From: Cunninghamella blakesleeana
Lineage: Eukaryota; Mucoromycota; Mucoromycetes; Mucorales; Cunninghamellaceae
Length of the DNA: 64,000 bases
Reading direction: 5' to 3'
Assembly (NCBI GenBank): GCA_017871115.1
Contig: JAFCIZ010000005.1
Coordinates: 4,209,501 to 4,273,500 of the forward strand
How positions within the stretch are numbered: the stretch's first letter is position 1; every line of letters begins with the position of its first letter. Positions 1 to 12,575 of this stretch are shown here, one piece after another. A model generated the notes under the pieces. It was not told where the DNA came from, searched no databases, and saw only the letters and a program-made list of their open reading frames with translations. The position numbers were made by a program, and so were the translations under genes.

Positions 1-539
1 CTATCATAGCTATATTAAAAGCCCCATCACCTATTCTACCTAACACATAAGGCGTTTATAGGAAATTTAATTTATGGAATCGATTAAAATATCAATTATA
101 TTATGGTACAATAATAGATGAACAAAAACTAAAAAGATGTAAGAGGTTTTATTATGTAATACCACTTCAATAAACTTCATGATAATATACGACTATCACC
201 ATTATTATAAAGTTGTGGACCTAATCCCTGTATTTTCGACATATATCTATTTCTTGTAAACATATCATTCAATGTACCAACATTCATAAAAAAATATCTA
301 ATTGTCGACACAAATAACATCAAATTCACTTTTATAACTTATCGACAGAATACTACTAAATCTTTCAATAAAAAATTTATCAATAAGGCGATGGAACAGA
401 AGTTTGGCACAAATATGCAGCATACTATTATAAATTGAACATCATCCTCAACACAGTCAAAAATATAATGCTGCGCCAGACTTATTTCTTAATTGAATTA
501 ATACCTATAACAAATTATAGCTCATCGTTTACTTTTTTC

Positions 540-584
<45 letters not shown>

Positions 585-982
585 CAAAATAAAATAATAA
601 AAGTAATAATAGCAATTAATACATTATACTTTATTTAGTCTCCAATGCTATTTTATATTAACTATTGTGCATACAAACACATTTATCAATTTAATAGCGT
701 TTTTTTTATACCTGTTCTTTAAAGGATTTCTTTAGCTACACTTTATTGAAGTTGACCAGAGTGAGTAGCCAAATATTAAACGGCATTCATAGGCCAATTC
801 ATTTTATTTTTTAAATTCCGAACATAATAATAATAATGTTTAAAAAAAAAATTTATTAACTCTTTTGCTTTTACATTATTATTAATTGTATTATTAATTT
901 CTTGTATTATTATTATTGTTATTATTGTTATTATTGTTATTATTGTTATTTTAAAAGATTGATGAATTATTTTTAATCATAT
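1..982. other. Gene-poor left edge, no gene supported
   Basis: No convincing exon is visible on either strand. The stretch is AT-rich and carries an uninterrupted run of 44 T at 541-584 and an ATT/ATTGTT microsatellite at about 905-951 just upstream of the WRAP73-like start. A few short open stretches (near 390-530 on the plus strand, near 130-300 on the minus strand) have a less simple composition and could be decayed coding DNA. They have stops and match nothing I recognise. Confidence 0.5.
541..584. repeat. Poly(T) tract, 44 nt
   Basis: An uninterrupted run of 44 T residues, the longest homopolymer in the window. It could be a simple slippage product or the tail of an old minus-strand retro-insertion. 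No flanking duplication or LINE-like coding sequence was seen, so only the tract itself is claimed. Confidence 0.9.
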
Positions 983-1663
983 ATGGAACTTACTTATAGT
1001 CAATTATATAAACACTCTTCCTACCAATGTAAGATATCGCCCGATTGTAAGTATGTAGCTAATACAACAGAAACGCGACTGGTTATTCGAGATCACTCCC
1101 AGGACATGGTTGTAATGCACGTATATGAAACAAATTATACTATTGATATTATGAGCTGGTCTCCCGATGCTCAATATATCTTGACCATGAATCGTGAACA
1201 TGCTATAGTTAATATATGGTCAATAAATGATACAAACTGGAAAACTACTTTATCAGATAAGCGATTTGGTATGGAGCATATATGGTGGTCACCTGATTCT
1301 TCGAGTGTATTAATAACGACTGAATTAAAAGTAATATTAGTTATACAATAATAATAATAGTAATTATAGTAATGATCAGTTCGACTAATGTATATGTATA
1401 TATTCTCTGAATATTTTTTTAATAGTTAAAGTTAAATATATGGATGTTTAAAAAGAATAAAATAAAATGTATTCAGCAACCTAAATTTATAAATAAAGGC
1501 TGTATATCAAGTCCTGATGGAAAATATATCGCAGTAGTAGAAACAAAAGATGCCAAGGATTATATTGATATTTTAGATGGGAAATCATTTGTATTATTAC
1601 AGGTAATAATAATAATAATAATAATAATAATGATGGTGATGATAGTAACACACACATATATAC

Positions 1664-1717
<54 letters not shown>

Positions 1718-3369
1718 ATGTATGTATGTGTATATATGTGTATGTGTATGTGTGGTATCATCAATCAATTATGTTAATGTTCTAATTTTTTTGTTAATCT
1801 TATATTTATTTTATTTTATTTTATTTATAAAAAAAACATAGCAATTTTCAGTAGATACAACTGATCTAGCTCATGTACAATGGTCTCCAGATAGTCAGTT
1901 TTTGGCAATTTATGACAATTGTCTTTATGTAAGTTACCAATATTATATATGTATGTATATATAGGCATATATATATGTATATATATATATAAATCTTAAA
2001 GGTAATAGTAACAATAATAATTAAAGGATAATTTTATGCTACCATTTTTTATTTACGTGAGGTAGTACAAGTTATTGGTGTATAGATTCGATGGCTATCT
2101 TGAATTTTCATACTCGGCATATGAATATGGTCTAGGTATAAAATCTATTGATTGGTTTGGATCTTTATTATCTATTGGTAGTTATGATGGGAAGGTAAAC
2201 AAAAAGAAACCAATAGAAGGAAATACAATTTAAAATAATACAGATATATATATATATATATATACTCAATTCATATTATGCTTATGAATATAATCATTGT
2301 TAGGTCCAGTTAATAAATACTGTTAATTGGAAACGTATATATACCTTTACACACTCCAACAATATAAAACCTTATAAAAATGATGCCTTGGTAAAACATG
2401 CTATTATATTGATAAAAAAATGATAATGATCACCCATGTTACTATTTATAAATAAATATATGAAACATCTAAAGAGTAAATATTTACATATATGCTAGAT
2501 TATTTATGAAGAATATGATTTGCCAAACATGAATAAACGAACCTTAGAAACAAAAGTGGGATGTAAGGGGAAAAAAGTTATTATATAAGTATATTAGGAA
2601 CATTAGATTAGATTGATGTATATTAATATTTTTTTTTTTAGATCGTATTATACATAGAAGACCAATCCAATTACCTGTACTTCGACCTGAATATAATAAA
2701 CATGACCCAAACATAGGCGTAAGTCAATGTCTGTTTAGTTTGGATGGATCATTCTTATTTACTAGAGTTGGTAAAAAAGAAAAATAAATAAATAAGAAAA
2801 ATAAAAAAAAATAGATTCACATTATAATTACCAGTTTTATTTGATGCAATTTAATTTATTAATTATTATTATTATTTTATATTTTTTTTTAGACACAATG
2901 CCAAATACATTATGGATATGGGATATTAATCAATTAGAATGTTGTTATATTGTATCACAAAAACATCCTATACGTCAAGTCATATGGAATCCAAAATATG
3001 CACATGTTCTGGCTATGATTTGTGGAGATGAAAACCTTTATATTTTAAAACGGGATGAAACACTAATATCTGATCAACAGCCATCTTCCATGAAAACGTC
3101 CGAAAAATTAAAAATTATACCCTTTGCCGTCCCAACAAGTAATTACATAAAAAATAAAAGAGAAATTAGATAGAAAACAAAATAATATATGTGTGTGTGT
3201 GCTTGTTGATTTATTCATTAATTTTTCATTGTTACTATTGTAATTTTTTTCTTTAATCATTTTAGGTAAATTTTCAGTAAAACAAATCGAATGGAGCTTA
3301 GATGGGAAAACTTTACTATTATTAGATCATCAATTATATTGTTTGGCGTCATTATACTTAATTCACTAA
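983..3369 (+). CDS. WRAP73: WD40 protein WRAP73/Wdr8 homologue, about 10 exons
   Basis: WD-repeat protein of the WRAP73 (WDR8) family, which in animals and fission yeast acts at the centrosome or spindle pole body in microtubule anchoring. Exons read in order from the start: 983-1330, 1427-1602, 1842-1928, one from about 2065 ending before GTAAAC near 2196, several short ones, 2642-2770, 2893-3138 and 3266-3369. All checked junctions keep frame with GT..AG borders. Conserved blocks run collinear with the vertebrate protein: [11 protein letters not shown] near residue 18, [46 protein letters not shown], and a late [11 protein letters not shown] block. The start is chosen because the N-terminus aligns residue for residue with the family. 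The second intron holds AAT, TA and TG microsatellites. The exact borders of the short middle exons (2300-2560) are uncertain; the family call is firm. Confidence 0.88.
1600..1755. repeat. Compound microsatellite in WRAP73 intron 2
   Basis: Starting at the 5' splice site of intron 2 there is an AAT tract (about 1605-1630), then CA/TA-rich repeats, a pure TA run (about 1670-1702) and a TG/TATG run (about 1702-1755). All of it is intronic and should be length-variable between strains. Confidence 0.85.
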
Positions 3370-3748
3370 TAAAATGATATTTGTAATTTATTGCTATATA
3401 TACAAAGAGATAAAGATAAAATAAGATAAATAAATAAATAAAAAAAAAAAATATTTTGGTTATGTTGGTATGGATATATATAAATATATAGAGGATACAA
3501 TTTTTATATGTGATAGTATTGATAGAAAAAATAATGTATAGACATATGGTAATCAAAATAGTAATAATAATACCAAAAATAAAAATAAAAAATCGAAAAG
3601 GGGAAAAGCTATATATGATATGAGATAATTATAAACTAAAAAAGGAGATAAGGAAATAGTATATAATACGATTAAAAATATATGAAAATAATTATTATTA
3701 TTATTATTATAATAATAATAATACATACATACATACATACATACATAC

Positions 3749-3786
<38 letters not shown>

Positions 3787-3939
3787 AAAAATGATCAAAA
3801 ATATAGGTAATAGAATAAAATGATATAAATAAGTATATAAAATTAAATAAAAAATATTATTTTATCGTTATATAACTAGTGATGATGAAGATAAAATAAA
3901 ATGAATGATGAATAATATATATGTATTTGTACATCATGA
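3370..3939. other. Convergent intergenic region with microsatellites
   Basis: Shared 3' flank of the WRAP73-like gene (+) and the RING gene (-). It is almost entirely A/T, with a TTA tract, a CATA tetranucleotide run (about 3722-3750) and a TA run (about 3755-3782). No gene is seen. The open frames here are products of the repeats. Confidence 0.6.
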
Positions 3940-4460
3940 TCAAGCACTATTCGTAGTTGTCGTCGTAGCAACAGGTACAAGTCTACAAATAGGGCAACTA
4001 TTATGAGATTCTACCAACCAGCGATCCACACATTCAACATGAAAGACATGACGACATTTTAATATACGCACTGATTGTTTAGGAATAAAGTCATCCAAAC
4101 ATACCAAACATTTCTCTGTATCTTGTAACATGGCTTTTTTAGTTGTTTCATCTGACCAAGAATGGATAGGTAAACTAGCATCAATGGCTTGCTGTGTGGT
4201 GGTAACAGGTCGAGCAGGGCCAAGTATGTTGGATAACCATAATAAATCTTCATAAGATGGGTTTTCTGATAATCTAGCTAGAGCTGGATGTTGTAAATGA
4301 CTATTATTATTACCATGATGGTGACCACTAATTACATAAATAACCCATCGTCCTCCTCCTCCTGTTGTTGATGCTGAGGAAGATGCTGAAGATGAAGAGG
4401 AAGAAGATGAAGCCAGTGATTCTCGTTGATGTGTTGGATTATTGTTATTATTATTATTAC

Positions 4461-4495
<35 letters not shown>

Positions 4496-4802
4496 GCAGT
4501 AGTAGCAGTAGTTGTAGTATGAGTATTGTTATTGTTATAGATATTATTATTATGAATAGAAAGGGATGCTGTAGACGTATGTTGTTGTTGTTGTATATGA
4601 GTTGGATTGGAGGTGTGGGTCGTATGGTTAGTATGATTGGTATGATTTGTACGACTTGATTGAATAGATAAAGGCATAGATTGTAAGGTAGCTAACGAAG
4701 AAGAAGTTGATATAGCAGAATGAGGACGACGTAAATGACTATTTGCATGTATTGAAGTTGGAATAGGTGGAGGAGGAGGATGAGAAGTAGGAGTTGAATT
4801 AA

Positions 4803-4847
<45 letters not shown>

Positions 4848-5508
4848 TATTGTTATTATTAATAAAATTATTATTTGAAGTAGGAGTTATAGGATTATCA
4901 GTTGTATTAGTACGATAACCAACAATAAAAATAGGTAAAAAAGCATTGTTAGAAGATTGGTTATGATCTTCATTAGATGTTTGATGTTGGGATCGAATTG
5001 GCATGTGCATATAACGAAAAAATGAGGTATTATCATGAGATTGAAATCCATTACTATTGCTGTTGGTATTATTATTATTATTATTAGTATCTAGTTGACC
5101 ATTGGATAAAGAAGATAAAACAGCAGAAGAAACAATATCAGATATTATTTGAGATATATCAGACGCATTAGATATAGCTGAAGTAGTAGAAGCTGAAGAA
5201 CTATTTGAAGGATGAGGATCAATATGTAAAAAGGGAAGAGGGGGAACAGGACCAGTTGCAACCGCAGCGGCATTGGTAGCTGCTATAGTAGCTCTACGAA
5301 CAGAAGATGTCATGGATGGTGCTATAGAAGTAGGTGCTGCTCTTTGTCTACCAAATCTTCGATTAGGATGTGCATGTAAACGGCGAGATATTCTTCTAAA
5401 AAAGGACATGGGTCGATTATTATTACCACTTGAATGAAGTGAAGAAGAGTGTAGAGTTCTTGTTGAAGCATTATCTCTTCTTGCTGTTGTGGATGGTGTT
5501 TGTCCCAT
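3940..5508 (-). CDS. RING-H2 E3 ubiquitin ligase, Asn/Ser/Thr-rich, 522 aa
   Basis: Single-exon gene encoding a long low-complexity N-terminal part (poly-Asn, poly-Ser, Thr and His tracts) and a C-terminal RING-H2 domain at about residues 460-505. The zinc ligands are visible as C-x2-C (CLVC), then KCRHVFHVEC and CPICR, the C3H2C3 pattern of E2-binding ubiquitin ligases. A block just before the RING (LGPARPV) followed by an amphipathic stretch recalls fungal RING proteins of the same layout. The protein begins MGQTPST, which fits the MGxxxS/T N-myristoylation pattern, so a membrane-attached ligase is possible. There are no transmembrane segments. Poly-Asn runs are encoded by ATT/TTA tracts (4440-4495, 4799-4850). 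The substrate is unknown. The start is the first ATG of the uninterrupted frame and is supported by the myristoylation-like context. Confidence 0.85.
4799..4850 (-). repeat. ATT/AAT trinucleotide run encoding poly-Asn
   Basis: A near-perfect trinucleotide run inside the RING gene that is translated as about 13 Asn in a row. A second run at 4440-4495 does the same. These are the coding counterparts of the intronic AAT tracts elsewhere in the window. Confidence 0.85.
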
Positions 5509-5913
5509 AATACTCTATATAAATTAAATAGCTTGTAATAATAATAATAATAATAATAATAGTAATAGTAATATTAATCACAAGAAGAAAAAAAGAAAAA
5601 AAAAATTGTAATATTTTTTTATAAATATAAAAAAAAGAGGTTAAAAAAAAGAAAAAAGAAGTTGAAAGAAAAAAAGGTGAAAAAAGGTTTAAAAAAAATC
5701 ATGTGCCAGCATATTACTCGGGATTTGAAAATGATACAAAAATTTAACCATCGAGTTAAATTATTAAAAATTGATCATAATAAAATATATATGTAAATAC
5801 AAGTATACGAATATATGAATATATTATTATTGTTATTTTTTATTTAATTGATTTTTATTGTTAATATTAATATAATTATTATAATAATGATAAAATAAGA
5901 TATATAAGATAGT
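5509..5913. other. Intergenic region between RING gene and coiled-coil gene
   Basis: Promoter side of the RING gene and 3' side of the next minus-strand gene. It contains an AAT tract (about 5538-5560) and A/G-rich runs (5580-5700) next to the RING start, the minus-strand pyrimidine-rich leader seen before many genes in this window. No gene or defined motif is seen. Confidence 0.5.
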
Positions 5914-7434
5914 TTAAGATACTATAGATAATTGATTTTCTTTTTCATTGACAGAAATAATTTCTTCCATATTAGGATGAGGGTTATCTTGTAATAAATT
6001 TAATTGATGATTTAATTCCATACAAGCATTTTCCCATCGTAATTTCTCTTCCCATAGTTCTCTTAATTTTTTATAAGCCAAAGCACTTAATACCTCAAAA
6101 TGGTCTTTTGTTTCATCCAAAGAAGCTTGTAACCGTTGTTTTGATTTTGTTTCTTCTGTTAATCGTCGTTCTAATTGTTCAATTTGTTGTTGTTGTTGTT
6201 GAATTAATAATTCTTGTTGATTTTCGGCTGTTGTTGTTGGTGATAATGGTGTAGTTAATGAAGATGATGAAGATGAAGATGATGATGATGATGATACCTC
6301 AATAGTGGTAATATCATGATTATGATGATAATGAGTATTCTTATCTTTTGATATATCGTTTGTATTTATCATTTTATCATCGTAGGGTAATGTTTGTACT
6401 TGAACATGTCGCGATTTCGGTTTAGTTGGTTCTACTTTGCTTGATGATTCTTGTTTAAATGATATATCCAATGCTCTTACGTGTTCATTGATTAAAGCTT
6501 TTGTTACTATATCGCTTGGTTTTTCTATACCTGCTATTTTACACCTTTCTAAACGATGAACCAATCCAGCTTCAATTGTATCCATATTATTTACTGATTG
6601 TAATAATGATTGTGTAATATCCTTTTGTTGTTGTTGTTGATCTTTTTTTATACTGTTTTCTTTTATTGATCCATCCACATTTCCTTGCTGTTGTTGTTTC
6701 ATACTACTTGACCTTGTCAAATGTTGACCACTTGCCATAGTAGATAAAGTTGTTGTTGTATCTTGACGATGAAGCTGTCTTCCTCCCCCTCCTACTAATC
6801 GACCATTTGTTGTTGTTGTATTTGTTGCTGCTGTAACTCCTACACCACTTAGTTGACTTCGTACACTGACAGAATGACGAAGAGAGCCACTATAAAGACT
6901 AGAATCTCGTTTTTTAAGTTGGCCTGTTTGTGGAAGAACTGGTGATTGAGGATCGTTTCTTAACATGAAAGAATGGATAGATTGATTATCATTATTTTGC
7001 TGATTATTTTGTTGTTGTTGTAAATTTGAAGGAGAAGGCATTTTTGGAATGATTTCAATATAATTCTTTCTATGTACAATGCTTGGAGCACTATGAATGC
7101 TTGAATAAGAGCTAATAGTTGAAGCAGCAGCAGTAGTTGTAAAAGTAGAGTAGTTACTGGATTCGGCTCTACGGTTTCCTAAGGCACGTTTGCTTTTACG
7201 AAGTTTAAAAAAGTTTGTCGAAGAAGGTTCGGGCTGTGAAGAGCGTTGAAATTCTTCTGGGCTTGTTTTTGATAAAAAATCGGCAAGAGCTTGAGTTTTA
7301 GTTGTCTTCTTTTTTCTTGCAGGTCGTGAAGGGTCCAAGATACCAAGTTCAGCAAGTTCGTCGTCTACTTCGTCTTCCTCATAGTAGTTCATTATTCTTG
7401 CATCTTTAGGTTCAAATGAGTTTTTGTGAGGCAT
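5914..7434 (-). CDS. Low-complexity protein with C-terminal coiled coil, 506 aa
   Basis: Single-exon gene of unknown function. The N-terminus is acidic (EEDEVDDELAELG) and is followed by a short conserved-looking block ending LSKTSPEEFQR and a basic patch (KLRKSKRALGNRR). The middle is Ser/Thr/Gln/Asn-rich. A folded helical stretch at about residues 270-320 contains LVHRLERCKIAGIEKPSD. A strong heptad-rich coiled coil follows poly-Gln at about residues 415-490 (QQQIEQLERRLTEETK onward). The layout suggests a cytoplasmic scaffold or adaptor, but I recognise no catalytic domain. It is transcribed in the same direction as its neighbours with separate promoters. The start is the first ATG in an open frame preceded by AT-rich leader. 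Confidence 0.75.
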   Translation of the reverse strand: MPHKNSFEPKDARIMNYYEEDEVDDELAELGILDPSRPARKKKTTKTQALADFLSKTSPEEFQRSSQPEPSSTNFFKLRKSKRALGNRRAESSNYSTFTTTAAASTISSYSSIHSAPSIVHRKNYIEIIPKMPSPSNLQQQQNNQQNNDNQSIHSFMLRNDPQSPVLPQTGQLKKRDSSLYSGSLRHSVSVRSQLSGVGVTAATNTTTTNGRLVGGGGRQLHRQDTTTTLSTMASGQHLTRSSSMKQQQQGNVDGSIKENSIKKDQQQQQKDITQSLLQSVNNMDTIEAGLVHRLERCKIAGIEKPSDIVTKALINEHVRALDISFKQESSSKVEPTKPKSRHVQVQTLPYDDKMINTNDISKDKNTHYHHNHDITTIEVSSSSSSSSSSSSLTTPLSPTTTAENQQELLIQQQQQQIEQLERRLTEETKSKQRLQASLDETKDHFEVLSALAYKKLRELWEEKLRWENACMELNHQLNLLQDNPHPNMEEIISVNEKENQLSIVS

Positions 7435-7862
7435 GTTTCGAAATAATAATTATAATAATAATAGAAATAATAAAGAAAGAGAATAAAAAGAAAGTTAGAT
7501 AATAAATAACAATATAAGTGTGTGAAAGATAGAGGAAAAGTTGAGGAGAAAGAGAGAGGAATACCAAAAATAGGAAAGTAAACATATTGAAAAAATAAAA
7601 TAAAAATAGGGGGTAAAAATAAAAAAAAGTGGAACACCAATTTAAGATAAATAACCAAGTTGCATTGAGGTTTACTACTTTTGTCATACAAATTAAGTGA
7701 ATTTTAACCCCCTGAGTAAAAAAATAAAAAAAAATAATGTATAAATATTAGTGAAATAACCTTTTTTAAAACAAAAAATAATAATAAAATATGAGGATAT
7801 AGTAGATAAAGAGAGGGAAAGAAAATAATGTTTATTTCAGTTATGCTTGTTTAATATCTAAT
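7435..7862. other. Intergenic, purine-rich leader of coiled-coil gene
   Basis: Lies between the CUS2-like stop and the coiled-coil gene start. It is AT-rich with A/G runs at 7455-7570 (pyrimidine-rich on the coding strand). Open frames across it are hydrophobic by-products of these tracts. No gene is seen. Confidence 0.5.
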
Positions 7863-8369
7863 TTATTGATCGCTTCCACCTTGCTCTAACCATTTTGCAT
7901 ATCTTTCTAATCTTTCCTTTTCAGCTTCTTCGTCTTCCTCGGCATGCCCAGATCCACTCTTTTTATATTTAGTTTGTCCATCATATATTTCTGCACTAAT
8001 TTGTTTTCCACCAAAATATCGGTTATTCATCAACTAAAATAAATAAATAAAATAAATAAACTTTATTTTATAAAACTCTTTCATTTATTTATATTATATA
8101 ATTTCTATTAATTTAAAATTATTATTACCAATACACAAGCATTAGCTGATTTCTGATCCATAAATCGTACTGATATAATACCACCAGGGGATTTCTATTA
8201 AGTTTACGTATCTAATTAGTCATTTATTCATTTATTCATTATTTATTATTTATTTACTGATATTTACTTATTTACTTACATCATATAAAATAACGTTGGT
8301 AACTTCACCTAATTTTTCACATTCTTCTCTAACATCTTCCTTTAATTCCAGTAATAATGTTGGGTCATC

Positions 8370-8413
<44 letters not shown>

Positions 8414-9864
8414 TTTAGCCTTCTCGAATATACATTATATGATATACTTTATGTTATATATGTATGTATATAAGCTTACATCTAATTCTTGTTGTGTATA
8501 CATGTTTTTTAAGATTACGATTTTGGAAAATTTTTCATTTTTCTTTCCTGTTTCATCTTCAACCCAGTCTAATTTTCTATTAAATAAATTAATAAATAAA
8601 TATGAATAAATATGTTGTCCATTTTTTTCTTTCTCTTCTTTTTAATCGTATATTTATTTACCTGTGGAGCTGATGTAATTTCTTTTTTACTTTATTTTTT
8701 GGTGCTTGTTGTTTCTTTTCAGTAGATGGTGCTTTTTCCTTAAAGACAGCCTATTTATAATATATATATATAGGTACTCATTGATTTGTTTTGTAGTCTT
8801 TATTATTGTAATTATTCATATTTTCACTTACCTTTTGTACTTTAATTTTAGTAGATGGATCACCTAATCGTAGTTCAGAGTCGTCTAATAAATCGATAGC
8901 CAAAGGTATTGATTCTTCTTTAAAATATGTCACTAAAGCGTCTCCTTTTGAAATTCCGTTTTCATCGCGATATATTTTAATTTTTGGTTCACCTAGGAAT
9001 AAAAGATGAAAGAAAAAAATAAAAAAAAAAAAATACAATATCAATAAAAGCGATTAATCATACATTTTATTTTTTTATATATATTTACAATACTATTACC
9101 AGTTTCTAAATCTTCCATAATAACACCACACTTGGAAAAAGTATTTTTCATTTCTTCCACAGTAACATCTGGAGGAACTCCGGTAACATAAACTGATGTA
9201 ATTTTTTTTGGGTTATCATGTTTAGGCTTTTTCCCATTGTTATTTTGATCATCCTTTTGATATATAGATAAATATATATAAAGGAAAATATAAAAATCAA
9301 AATCAAAATCAAAATCAAAAATGTGGTTTGATAGCATATTGTAAAAATATTGTATTATATTACTTCTTGTTTTTTACCTCTTCATATGTATAAACACGTT
9401 TCTTTTTTTCTTTTATTGGGACAGCAGGCTCCTATTAGTAATAATAAACGTATGTATATATATATACATATATATACAAGTTAAAATGAGTATAAAGTAC
9501 TTTATACATATATATATAACAATTCCTTTTATTTTCATATTTATTAGAGTATTACCGATTCATCAACACCTTCAACAGCATAAGCTGATTGTTGCTTAGC
9601 AATAAGATCTTCGTCAAACTATATAAAAAATAGCAAAATAAAATAAATGAATAAAATGAATAAGCAAGAAAGTACTTTATATTGATAAAAAAAAAAAAGC
9701 AGTTCTGATTCATATTATACCATAGGAAACCAAGCGTTTAAGTTTTCATCATATTCATAAGCTACGCCATCTTCTCCAGTAAAAGACCATTTACCAGTTT
9801 GTTCATTCAGTTTCATACGCGGATCGGATGCAAAATCCTCTTTATTTTTAGGTTTTGACTCCAT
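7863..9864 (-). CDS. CUS2: U2 snRNP-associated factor Cus2/Tat-SF1, about 10 exons
   Basis: RNA-binding splicing factor of the Cus2/HTATSF1 family, which helps U2 snRNA folding and SF3b-dependent prespliceosome assembly in the nucleus. The N-terminal exon (9721-9864, MESKPKNKED) has the family's aromatic block around EDGVAYEYDENLNAWFP. RRM1 spans two exons near 9100-9255 and 8833-8992 (VYVTGVPPDVTVEEMK, KGDALVTYFKEES). A basic linker exon follows. RRM2 (UHM-like) is split over the last exons: KIVILKNMYTQQEL, DDPTLLLELKEDVREECEKL, GGIISVRFMDQ and NNRYFGGKQISAEIYDG. The order and spacing match human Tat-SF1 closely, including the acidic C-terminal tail after the Arg/Tyr-Phe-Gly-Gly motif. Start and stop are clear (stop at 7863-7865). 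Inner intron borders were read by eye. Confidence 0.88.
8370..8412. repeat. (TA)n run in CUS2 intron
   Basis: About 20 TA units in one of the introns between the RRM2 exons. Intronic and probably polymorphic. Confidence 0.85.
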
Positions 9865-10101
9865 AATAAAAATCTACTATTGTATTTTTTTAAAAAAAAA
9901 AAAAAAAAATAGAAAGAAGGAAAAAAAAATCTGGGTTTAAAAATAATTTTATATTTTTTTATGCTTTTTGGTGATAGTGTTAGCACTTGATTACTGTATT
10001 GAAACACATTCCTTTTTTTTTAAAAAATCTCAATTTTTTTTGTTATTTTACTTTATTAGTATTTAATAAAAATATAACATATAATTATAGAAAAAAAAAA
10101 C

Positions 10102-10132
<31 letters not shown>

Positions 10133-10791
10133 GAAGAACTTTTTCCAAGTAGTACATGAAAATTAATAAATATGTTAAAAATTAATATAAAAGATAAGGA
10201 CTGATTGAAAAAAAAAAAACTTTGGCATTGGTTTATTATTTCTTTTAATGCGTTTCAATTGTGATCATGAAATTTAAATACCGCAGCCCAAAAAATATAA
10301 ATAGCTTCCAAGTTAAGCTTTTCTCCTTTTCTTTCCCTCTTTTTCTTTTAAAAAAACTATCCTCTATTTCTTTTATTTTCTTCAGCTTTACTTTTATTTT
10401 ATTATTAATATTAATATTATTATTTTTATCGATATTAGCCACTATATACGTACCTATTTCATCGGTGTTTATTAGTTCAATAGACTCTTAAAATTGCTAA
10501 CTAGCATATAAGTAAATTGTAAAACTAGTTTATTTAATCTACTTTACGCAGTCGTGAGAAGATATTAATTTTATACCGATTTTATCTTTCTATCTTACTT
10601 ACTTTCTTCTTATCATTATTATTGTTATTATTACTCTTGTAGAAAAAAAGTTATAATAGAATTTGCATCACTATATAGTTATTTTGTCAAAGCGCATACA
10701 TATTATAGTATATATTAAAGCAGTAACAGACCAAAGCTTAATACACACGATCTGTCTTTTCTTTTTATAAATAATTAAAAAAAAAGAACAA
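9865..10791. promoter_or_regulatory. Divergent promoter region CUS2 (-) / RBR gene (+)
   Basis: This 0.93-kb region separates two divergent starts. It holds poly(A)/poly(T) runs beside the CUS2-like start, an AAT tract (about 10100-10131), and a TATA-like element (TATAAATA, about 10298-10305) that could serve either strand. A 76-codon hydrophobic frame at 10261-10491 has no family resemblance and is not called as a gene. Confidence 0.4.
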
Positions 10792-12303
10792 ATGTCGGAA
10801 ACAAGTGGCAATGGGCAGCCTTTTCCACAACATTCAGAATTATTACATATTCTAGAAGATGAATCAGATACAGTTAGTTTTTATGATGAAGAAGAAGTAA
10901 TGGATGAAGATAATGATGACGACGACGATGAAGACGATGATGATGAAGAAGAAGAAGAAGAAGAAGAAGACGATGATGATGATGAAGACGATGAAGAAGT
11001 AATTGATGATGATGATGAAGACCTTGATGATGAAGATCAAATGGATTATTGGTCACAAAAATGTTCAATTTGTTTTGATGCACCTTTAGATATATGCCTT
11101 GAATATTGTCATGATCAATATTGTATAGAGTGTTTTGAAAGGTAAAAAAGATAAAAAATGTCGAATTTACATCAAAATATTACAAGGCCAATACAAAGTT
11201 ACATATATTATTAAAATAAAAGAAAAATTATGATAACAACTTTATTTTTATTGATTTATTTTTTAATTTTTATTACTAGATATATAACTGAAGTGGTCAT
11301 GTCATCATGGGGTATTGGTGTAACAAAAGTGAAATGCCCTGTTTGTCAAGAACATATTCCTCAAAGCGAATGGAGCCAGTATGTACCAGAATTAATTGTT
11401 AATCATTATGATCGATTTAATCAACCTTTTAGAAGCTTTACAAGGTGCTGTCCTTATTGTGAAAAAGAAGCAAAACCATGCGATTACACATTAAGATCAG
11501 ATATCAAGTAAAGAAATATTAAATATATAGATAATAGAAACTTGTAAATAAAAACATTTATAAGAATATCATCCTTTTATTAATTAATTGTTTTTGATTT
11601 TTTAACATATGTAGTTATCAACAAAAAATTTATGAATTGGTGAAATCATTAGCAGAAACATGTGGTTATAAAGGCAATAGTTGTAACAAAGGAAATGATG
11701 ATCTTCATACACAAGTTCATTCTTCAGTTTATTCACTTTTAAAAACAGTAGAAGATGATCATTGGGAATCAACACCTTTAATGGATATTTATAAATGTAT
11801 CATTAAAACACTTTTACAATTTGAACAATATCATACGGCCCATCATTTGCCTATTCACACACCATTCCAACCAATCTCAACTGTATCTACTCCCTACCCT
11901 TATACTTATTATATATCACATGAATTTACCTTGGTTAGTAAATTACCTGACGTTTGGAAACAAATTCAATTTTTACACATATCTTATTTCTCCAATATGA
12001 CCTGGTAATAATAAAAATAAAATAAAGATGCTCTTTTATCTATTATTTTTTTCTTTAAACACTCATTTTTTTTATTTATATACTAATTATTTTTTTCCCT
12101 TTTAAACCTTTTATTGTTATTTTAATCATTATAGCCAAGATTGTAATACTCATTTTTGTTTAAAATGTGGATATAAAGCTCATGAAAATCTATCCTGTGA
12201 AGAAATGATGCAAAGTATAATTGATTCAGCAGATCAAACAGATGATACTAAAATTACCGTCAAATGGCAATTAAAAAATAGGCAAGTATTATAATATATA
12301 ATA

Positions 12304-12370
<67 letters not shown>

Positions 12371-12544
12371 TGTACATCGGATAAAAAAATACTTATGAAA
12401 ATATTATTAAAAATAGTCAACGATGTCCTAATTGCTCTATTATGATTAATCGAGATGAAGGTTGTAACAAAGTGGATTGTTTGTTATGTGGTTTCTGTTT
12501 CTGTTGGGCTTGTAAGTCACCTTGGTCAGAAGTAAGTTGGAATT

Positions 12545-12575
<31 letters not shown>

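Noticed and set aside
130..640. Open stretches at the left edge (for example near 390-530 on + and near 290-130 on -) with coding-like composition
   Set aside because: Interrupted by stops, no recognisable motif, and partly made of a poly(T) run; at most decayed sequence.
10261..10491. 76-codon plus-strand frame in the CUS2/RBR promoter region
   Set aside because: Hydrophobic, Phe/Ile/Ser-rich translation of A/T-rich tracts, no family resemblance, and an opposite-strand frame equally open.
12420..12510. RBR ligase RING2 has Lys where Ariadne and Parkin have the catalytic His (GCNK instead of GCNH)
   Set aside because: The RNF14/Itt1 branch of RBR ligases also has Lys there, so it is a family trait, not an anomaly.
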